A stretch of DNA of 20,264 bases. It comes from Bacteroidales bacterium (GTDB lineage: Bacteria; Bacteroidota; Bacteroidia; Bacteroidales; Bacteroidaceae). The stretch covers positions 1 through 20,264 of the forward strand of contig JAUNIV010000003.1 of the NCBI GenBank assembly GCA_030523385.1. The letters are read 5' to 3'. Below, piece by piece: positions 16,339 to 20,264 of this stretch; the stretch's first letter is position 1; each line of letters begins with the position of its first letter. The notes below the pieces were generated by a model. That model made no database searches. It had not been told where the DNA came from and saw only the letters and a program-made list of their open reading frames with translations. A program made the position numbers and the translations under genes.

Positions 16339-16396
16339 GAAACCTTTTTCAGAAAAGTTTCGCGAAACTTTTCCAATTCCTACCTGAAACTTTTTC
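16339..16396. repeat. Palindrome within a GAAACTTTTTC repeat cluster
   Basis: 16352-16373 is a perfect 22-bp palindrome centred on CGCG, each half being GAAAAGTTTCG. Related units flank it: GAAACCTTTTTC at 16339-16350 and GAAACTTTTTC at 16386-16396. With the two palindrome halves that makes four copies, one of them inverted, about 22-25 bases apart. It could be a binding site for a dimeric protein or an RNA hairpin. No T run follows the stem on either strand. Confidence 0.55.
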
Positions 16397-16494
16397 AAAC
16401 AAAGAATCATAAACCACTGATAATCAATCAAAATCATTCCGTCCCTTATATATAATATAAATATAAATAAATAAAAAGATAAAATATAAAGAAA

Positions 16495-16550
16495 ATACTT
16501 CCTCAGAAAGGAAGTATAAAAGAAAAGTAACGGTTTCTGAGGAGATTTTT
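16495..16550. other. Two overlapping, mutually exclusive hairpins
   Basis: Stem A pairs ATACTTCCT (16495-16503) with AGGAAGTAT (16509-16517) around a 5-base loop, 9 perfect pairs. Stem B pairs CCTCAGAAA (16501-16509) with TTTCTGAGG (16534-16542), also 9 perfect pairs, followed on the + strand by AGATTTTTG. They share 16501-16503 and 16509, so they cannot form together. On the - strand, stem A is followed by a T-rich stretch, so it could end recO transcripts; stem B could end + strand transcripts from yqeY. Confidence 0.5.
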
Positions 16551-16617
16551 GATAGTATCAAACCGATGATTTGATCCTTTAAAAAATAATTTTCACGCCT
16601 TAAAAAAATTTTTTGGT

Positions 16618-16655
16618 GCTTTAAAACCGGAAGGATGACAGTATCAAATCTTCGG
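16618..16655 (-). terminator. Possible recO terminator
   Basis: Read on the - strand, CCGAAG (16650-16655) pairs with CTTCCGG (16627-16633) with one bulged base, about 18 bases after the recO stop, and is followed by TTTTAAAG. The stem is short and the T run brief, so this is weak. The stronger hairpin at 16495-16517 is a downstream alternative. Confidence 0.35.
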
Positions 16656-16671
16656 CTTTACAGGATGGGGC

Positions 16672-17400
16672 TTATCCGCCGAACAACTCGCCCAAAACCT
16701 CCAACGACTTCAACACCGGGAAGTCGGGCAGATGCAAACGGTAGTAATCGTTGATGACCGTCAGGCAACGGTTACGCTCCACGCGGTTCATGGAGAAAAG
16801 ATGCATTGTCTCGTAATTCATCCGCATCAGCACATTGATGCGTGCAGCTTCATCGGGTTTCAGGAAGGCACGATGCGGAGGCTGCAAGGGAGTGAAACAC
16901 GCATTCAGCATATCGAAGAAGCAACCTTCGGCATAATCGTCCGTGTTGGGATAGAGGCCGAGGAAGCGCGAAAGACGCATCAGGAAAACCAAATGGAAGT
17001 TGGAGAAACCCTGCTCACATTCATCCAGCCAACGGATGGAATGCTCCAGATAAGCAAACAACGGCTCGTTCTCTGCCTCCTCGCGCAAGGCCCGATAAAG
17101 AAATTCGGCCAGAAACATGGCAATGGCCGACTTATAAGGGTCGTAGGGCAGGGTGCGGAAAGGCATGCGCGACTTAGCCTCCTTGATGCGGTGCAGATTG
17201 GCCGTGGGGCGATAGTCGGCTTCAAACTCTATCAGAGACAAGGGTTGGAAAAGCACCGCCTTCACCGATGACCGGCGCGAACGAAGGGCAGGCACAAGAA
17301 ACGAGCCTCTCCCGTTCTCTCGCGTGTAGATATCGACGATGTTCGAAGCATCGTTGTACTTCAACGTGTGCAACACGATTCCTGTTGTCTTCTGCCACAT
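16672..17400 (-). CDS. recO: DNA repair protein RecO
   Basis: The protein has 242 residues, normal for RecO. RecO binds single-stranded DNA, anneals strands and, with RecR, helps load RecA on SSB-coated DNA. The N-terminal OB-fold region (about 1-80) shows the family start, TGIVLHTLKYNDASNIVDIYT (6-26), with a GRGSFLVPALR-type strand after it. The remainder is helical (for example IAMFLAEFLYRALREE). The paired Cys motifs of a zinc site seen in some RecO proteins are not present; only isolated cysteines occur. It is the only protein gene on the - strand, converging with yqeY and diverging from tRNA-Glu. Confidence 0.93.
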   Translation of the reverse strand: MWQKTTGIVLHTLKYNDASNIVDIYTRENGRGSFLVPALRSRRSSVKAVLFQPLSLIEFEADYRPTANLHRIKEAKSRMPFRTLPYDPYKSAIAMFLAEFLYRALREEAENEPLFAYLEHSIRWLDECEQGFSNFHLVFLMRLSRFLGLYPNTDDYAEGCFFDMLNACFTPLQPPHRAFLKPDEAARINVLMRMNYETMHLFSMNRVERNRCLTVINDYYRLHLPDFPVLKSLEVLGELFGG

Positions 17401-17421
17401 AAATCTTCGCTCTTAATGCTG

Positions 17422-17429
17422 CAAAAATA
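17422..17429 (-). promoter_or_regulatory. Candidate recO promoter -7 element
   Basis: On the - strand the sequence reads TATTTTTG, an exact TAnnTTTG match, 21 bases before the recO ATG. Transcription would begin near 17415, leaving a leader of about 15 bases. No clear -33 TTTG is seen at the usual distance. Confidence 0.45.
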
Positions 17430-17479
17430 AGACTTTTGGACGAAAGATAAATAATTTCTAAAAAAAATATGCCGAATGT

Positions 17480-17510
17480 TTTGCCAATTCAAAAAGAGTT
17501 CATACCTTTG
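17480..17510 (+). promoter_or_regulatory. Promoter of tRNA-Glu and rpsT
   Basis: TTTG at 17480-17483 and TACCTTTG at 17503-17510 are separated by 19 bases. Both boxes and the spacing match the Bacteroidota primary sigma factor consensus. Transcription would start near 17517, about 59 bases before the mature tRNA. It is the best promoter in the window. The leader contains two short stems (AAGAG/CTCTT and GTCAA/TTGAC). Confidence 0.8.
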
Positions 17511-17575
17511 CAACCGCAAAAGAGAAAAACACTCTTCTGTAAGTCAAGCTAAGGTTTGACAACTCATAAAGGCTC

Positions 17576-17647
17576 GGCCCGTTCGTCTATCGGTTAGGAC
17601 GCAAGATTTTCATTCTTGAAAGGGGGGTTCGATTCCCCCACGGGCTA
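17576..17647 (+). tRNA. tRNA-Glu (anticodon UUC)
   Basis: The 72-base sequence folds as a full cloverleaf. The acceptor stem is GGCCCGT/ACGGGCT with a G-U first pair. The D stem is GTCT/GGAC with loop ATCGGTTA. The anticodon stem is CAAGA/TCTTG with loop TTTTCAT, giving anticodon TTC. The variable loop has 4 bases, and the T arm is GGGGG-TTCGATT-CCCCC. The discriminator base is A, and CCA is not encoded. It lies between a strong promoter and rpsT with no terminator after it. Confidence 0.97.
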
Positions 17648-17688
17648 CAAATAAAAATAATAAAGAACAATATTAAAGATTAGTCGAG

Positions 17689-17943
17689 ATGGCAAATCAT
17701 AAATCATCATTAAAGAGAATCAGACAAGAAGAGAAGAGAAGACTTCACAACAGATATTATGCAAAGACTATGCGTAATGCTGTTAAAAAACTTCGTATGA
17801 CTACTGACAAGGCAGAAGCTATTGCTATGTATCCGCGTGTTCAGAAGATTTTGGATAAGTTGGCTAAGACTAACATCATCCATAAGAACAAAGCTGCCAA
17901 CTTGAAGTCAAAATTGGCTGCACACATCAGCAAGCTCGCATAA
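17689..17943 (+). CDS. rpsT: 30S ribosomal protein S20
   Basis: This 84-residue, very basic protein matches S20, a primary 16S rRNA-binding protein of the small subunit. The N-terminus MANHKSSLKRIRQEEKRRLHN and the C-terminal stretch IIHKNKAANLKSKLAAHI are hallmarks of the family. It begins 41 bases after tRNA-Glu; that gap has no -7 box, so both are probably made from the promoter at 17480-17510. Its codons are more AT-rich at third positions than those of the dcw genes. A strong terminator follows. Confidence 0.98.
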   Translation: MANHKSSLKRIRQEEKRRLHNRYYAKTMRNAVKKLRMTTDKAEAIAMYPRVQKILDKLAKTNIIHKNKAANLKSKLAAHISKLA

Positions 17944-17973
17944 ATAATGCCTTGAACTGAAAGGAATAAGATA

Positions 17974-18007
17974 GACCGGATTTACTGAATCCGGTCATTT
18001 TTGTTTT
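17974..18007 (+). terminator. Rho-independent terminator after rpsT
   Basis: GACCGGATT (17974-17982) pairs perfectly with AATCCGGTC (17988-17996) around a 5-base loop, followed by ATTTTTGTTTT. It closes the tRNA-Glu/rpsT unit 30 bases after the rpsT stop. Confidence 0.9.
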
Positions 18008-18084
18008 ATACCTCCGCCTCAATAAAAGTGAGCTATTTTTTTGTTTTTTAGCCCTAAAGCCCCTGTCATATCAGCATTTTTTCG

Positions 18085-18092
18085 TACCTTTG
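18085..18092 (+). promoter_or_regulatory. gyrB promoter -7 element
   Basis: TACCTTTG matches TAnnTTTG exactly and equals the box of the tRNA-Glu/rpsT promoter. It lies 29 bases before the gyrB ATG, with the expected start near 18099. The -33 region (about 18061-18066, CCCTGT) is a poor match. With the rpsT terminator upstream, gyrB is probably its own unit. Confidence 0.65.
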
Positions 18093-18121
18093 AAGGCTAA
18101 TTTAAATAATCGAATTTAAAT

Positions 18122-20086
18122 ATGACAGAAGAAGAAAAGATAAACGGCGAAAACAATTACTCCGCCAGTAATATTCAGGTACTGGAAGGTCTGGAAGCCG
18201 TGCGCAAACGCCCTGCCATGTATATAGGCGACATCAGCGAAAAAGGTTTGCACCACCTGGTTTATGAGGTGGTGGACAACTCCATCGATGAAGCCTTGGC
18301 CGGTTATTGCGACCACATAGAGGTGACCATCAACGAAGACAACTCTATCACTGTGCAAGACAACGGACGAGGCATACCCGTAGATTTCCACGAAAAGGAA
18401 AAGAAATCTGCCTTAGAGGTGGTAATGACCGTGTTGCACGCCGGTGGTAAATTCGACAAAGGCTCTTACAAGGTGTCGGGCGGTCTGCACGGAGTGGGCG
18501 TATCTTGTGTCAACGCGCTTTCTACGCACATGACGACACAGGTGTTCCGCAACGGCAAAATCTATCAGCAAGAATACTCCTGCGGAAAGCCGCTCTATTC
18601 GGTAAAGGAAGTGGGGACATCCAACATCAGCGGAACCAAACAGACTTTCTGGCCGGACGGAAGCATTTTCACCGTGACCGAATATAAATATGACATCCTC
18701 CAGGCACGCATGCGCGAGCTGGCCTATCTGAACAAAGGCATACGCATCACGCTGACCGACCGCAGAGAGAAGGAAGAAGACGGCTCGTTCAAGAGCGAGA
18801 TATTCTATTCGGAAGAGGGCGTGAAGGAGTTTGTACGTTTCCTGAACCGCAACAACGACCCGCTCATCAACGATGTCATCTATCTGAATACCGAAAAGAA
18901 CGGAACTCCCATAGAATGTGCCATCATGTATAACACAGGCTATCGCGAAAGCCTGCACTCGTATGTCAACAATATCAATACCATAGAAGGCGGTACGCAC
19001 GAAGCCGGATTCCGCAGCGCACTGACCCGCGTGCTGAAGAAATATGCCGAAGACACCAAAGCACTGGAAAAGGCTAAGGTGGAGATTTCGGGCGAGGACT
19101 TCCGCGAAGGACTGATTGCGGTAATCTCCGTGAAGGTGGCAGAGCCGCAGTTTGAAGGACAGACCAAAACCAAATTGGGCAACAGCGAGGTGAGCGGTGC
19201 GGTGAACCAGGCAGTGGGCGAAGCACTCAGCTACTATCTGGAAGAACACCCCAAAGAAGCCAAACAGATTGTGGATAAAGTGATACTGGCCGCTACGGCA
19301 CGTATTGCTGCCCGCAAGGCGCGTGAGTCCGTGCAACGCAAAAGCCCGATGGGCGGCGGCGGATTGCCAGGCAAACTGGCCGACTGCTCCAGCAAGAATC
19401 CCGAAGAATGCGAATTGTTCCTCGTGGAGGGTGATTCGGCAGGCGGTTCGGCCAAACAAGGACGCAGCCGCGCCACACAAGCCATCCTGCCCCTGCGCGG
19501 TAAGATTCTGAACGTGGAGAAAGCCATGTGGCACAAAGCCTTCGAGAGCGATGAAGTGAACAACATCATCACGGCATTGGGAGTGCGCTTTGGCGTGGAC
19601 GGAACCGAAGACAGTAAGAAAGCCAACATAGACAAGCTGCGTTACAACAAGGTAATCATCATGACCGATGCCGATGTCGATGGTTCTCACATCGACACCC
19701 TTATCATGACCCTGTTCTACCGCTACATGCCCGAAGTGATTGAGGGCGGCCATTTGTACATTGCCAACCCGCCGCTCTATAAGTGCAGCAAAGGCAAAGT
19801 CAGCGAATACTGCTACACAGAGGAGGCCCGTCAGGCATTTATCCAGAGATACGGCGAAGGTCAGGAAGCAGGCATCCACACACAGCGATACAAAGGTTTG
19901 GGTGAAATGAATCCCGAACAGCTTTGGGAGACTACCATGAATCCTGAAACCCGTATCCTGAAGCAGGTGACTATAGAGAATGCCGCCAATGTGGACTATA
20001 TCTTCTCCATGCTGATGGGCGATGATGTGGGTCCGCGCCGCGAATTCATCGAGAAAAACGCGACGTATGCCAATATCGACGCGTAA
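18122..20086 (+). CDS. gyrB: DNA gyrase subunit B
   Basis: This 654-residue protein is the ATPase subunit of DNA gyrase, which with GyrA introduces negative supercoils. GHKL ATPase motifs are EVVDNSIDEA (49-58), DNGRGIPVD (80-88) and GGLHGVGVSCVNALS (120-134). QTKTKLGN (347-354) carries the catalytic lysine of the transducer domain. The TOPRIM domain shows EGDSAGGSAKQGRSR (436-450), PLRGKILNVEKA (457-468) and DADVDGSHI (516-524). The C-terminal QRYKGLGEMNPEQLWETTMNP (588-608) is conserved. The short form, without the E. coli-type insert of about 170 residues, is typical outside Gammaproteobacteria. QTKTKLGN suits GyrB, and ParE is less likely. No Shine-Dalgarno is visible; the leader is AT-rich. 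Confidence 0.96.
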   Translation: MTEEEKINGENNYSASNIQVLEGLEAVRKRPAMYIGDISEKGLHHLVYEVVDNSIDEALAGYCDHIEVTINEDNSITVQDNGRGIPVDFHEKEKKSALEVVMTVLHAGGKFDKGSYKVSGGLHGVGVSCVNALSTHMTTQVFRNGKIYQQEYSCGKPLYSVKEVGTSNISGTKQTFWPDGSIFTVTEYKYDILQARMRELAYLNKGIRITLTDRREKEEDGSFKSEIFYSEEGVKEFVRFLNRNNDPLINDVIYLNTEKNGTPIECAIMYNTGYRESLHSYVNNINTIEGGTHEAGFRSALTRVLKKYAEDTKALEKAKVEISGEDFREGLIAVISVKVAEPQFEGQTKTKLGNSEVSGAVNQAVGEALSYYLEEHPKEAKQIVDKVILAATARIAARKARESVQRKSPMGGGGLPGKLADCSSKNPEECELFLVEGDSAGGSAKQGRSRATQAILPLRGKILNVEKAMWHKAFESDEVNNIITALGVRFGVDGTEDSKKANIDKLRYNKVIIMTDADVDGSHIDTLIMTLFYRYMPEVIEGGHLYIANPPLYKCSKGKVSEYCYTEEARQAFIQRYGEGQEAGIHTQRYKGLGEMNPEQLWETTMNPETRILKQVTIENAANVDYIFSMLMGDDVGPRREFIEKNATYANIDA

Positions 20087-20140
20087 TCTTTCTATCATTT
20101 TCAATTAATAAATCCATCCTCGCATCTTACAATTCGAGGG

Positions 20141-20179
20141 AAGAGGCCGGTTCATTTCTGAAACGGCCTCTTTTTTTTT
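20141..20179 (+). terminator. Rho-independent terminator after gyrB
   Basis: AAGAGGCCG (20141-20149) pairs with CGGCCTCTT (20164-20172). Inside, TTCA and TGAA extend the stem after one mismatch around a TTTC loop. A run of nine T follows from 20171. It lies 55 bases after the gyrB stop. Confidence 0.92.
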
Positions 20180-20264
20180 AATTCTTCGGAAATGTCTAAA
20201 AAGTAGTACTGATATAGTTTTTTGCCTATCTTCCTCTTCTCTCCATCGCTTTGCGTCTTTCTTC
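20180..20264. other. End of window, no gene recognised
   Basis: These 85 bases after the gyrB terminator are AT-rich and then pyrimidine-rich. I see no open reading frame, promoter pair or RNA that can be supported. Confidence 0.6.

Larger units (their letters stand above)
16122..16671. other. Structured, AT-rich intergenic region between convergent yqeY and recO
   Basis: This 550-base stretch has no convincing gene on either strand. From left to right it holds the post-yqeY hairpin, the MITE-like element (16154-16299), the palindrome cluster (16339-16396), a very AT-rich stretch (about 16448-16494), the alternative hairpins (16495-16550), a near-palindrome TTTGATAGTATCAAA (16548-16562), A/T-tract repeats (about 16577-16627) and a possible recO terminator. 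AGGATGACAGT occurs both in the MITE arm (16260-16270) and at 16632-16642. Confidence 0.75.

Noticed and set aside
16997..17056. Zinc-finger cysteines in RecO
   Set aside because: Only scattered cysteines are seen (for example in DECEQG); no CxxC pairs, so a zinc site is not supported.
16732..17271. 179-codon + strand open frame inside recO
   Set aside because: recO on the opposite strand has clear family features and a promoter-like upstream site; this frame has neither.
17576..17647. tRNA-Glu as an integration site of a mobile element
   Set aside because: No integrase, no repeated tRNA 3' end and no foreign gene block next to it; rpsT follows directly.
18413..20104. 563-codon open frame on the - strand opposite gyrB
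   Set aside because: It lies entirely antisense to an unmistakable gyrB. Its translation shows no recognisable domain and looks like a composition artefact of the G/C-rich codon pattern.

Overview
The window is a chromosomal segment from a Bacteroidota bacterium, most likely Bacteroides, Phocaeicola or a close relative. The evidence is the gene order, Bacteroidota-type promoters (TTTG about 19 bp upstream of TAnnTTTG, clearest at 17480-17510), mostly weak Shine-Dalgarno sequences, and lineage features in the proteins (FtsI with PASTA-like C-terminus, long FtsA, FtsZ with an internal conserved peptide). I cannot name the species from the sequence alone.

Region 1 (1-15650) is a complete division and cell wall (dcw) cluster, all on the + strand: mraZ, rsmH, ftsL, ftsI, murE, mraY, murD, ftsW, murG, murC, ftsQ, ftsA, ftsZ. 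Genes overlap or are separated by only a few to about 60 bases. The mur, mraY and murG products build lipid II from UDP-MurNAc (murF, murB and ddl are not here). FtsW and FtsI polymerise and crosslink it at the septum. FtsL and FtsQ regulate that pair, and FtsA tethers the FtsZ ring to the membrane. The upstream region carries a clear repeated MraZ-type operator. A second promoter-like site lies just before murG, in the widest gap of the cluster.

Region 2 (15651-17400) holds yqeY (+) and recO (-), which converge. The roughly 550-base gap between them is the only sizeable non-coding stretch. It holds a MITE-like inverted-repeat element, a perfect palindrome inside a small repeat cluster, two mutually exclusive hairpins, and A/T-tract repeats.

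Region 3 (17401-20264) starts at the divergent recO / tRNA-Glu promoters. tRNA-Glu(UUC) and rpsT (S20) appear to share one promoter and a strong terminator. gyrB follows with its own promoter and terminator. The last 85 bases hold no gene I can support.

The protein-coding content is well known. I see no convincing new enzymatic system. The less ordinary material is the regulatory DNA before mraZ and murG, the lineage-specific tails of FtsW, FtsA and FtsZ, and the structured intergenic region at 16122-16671.
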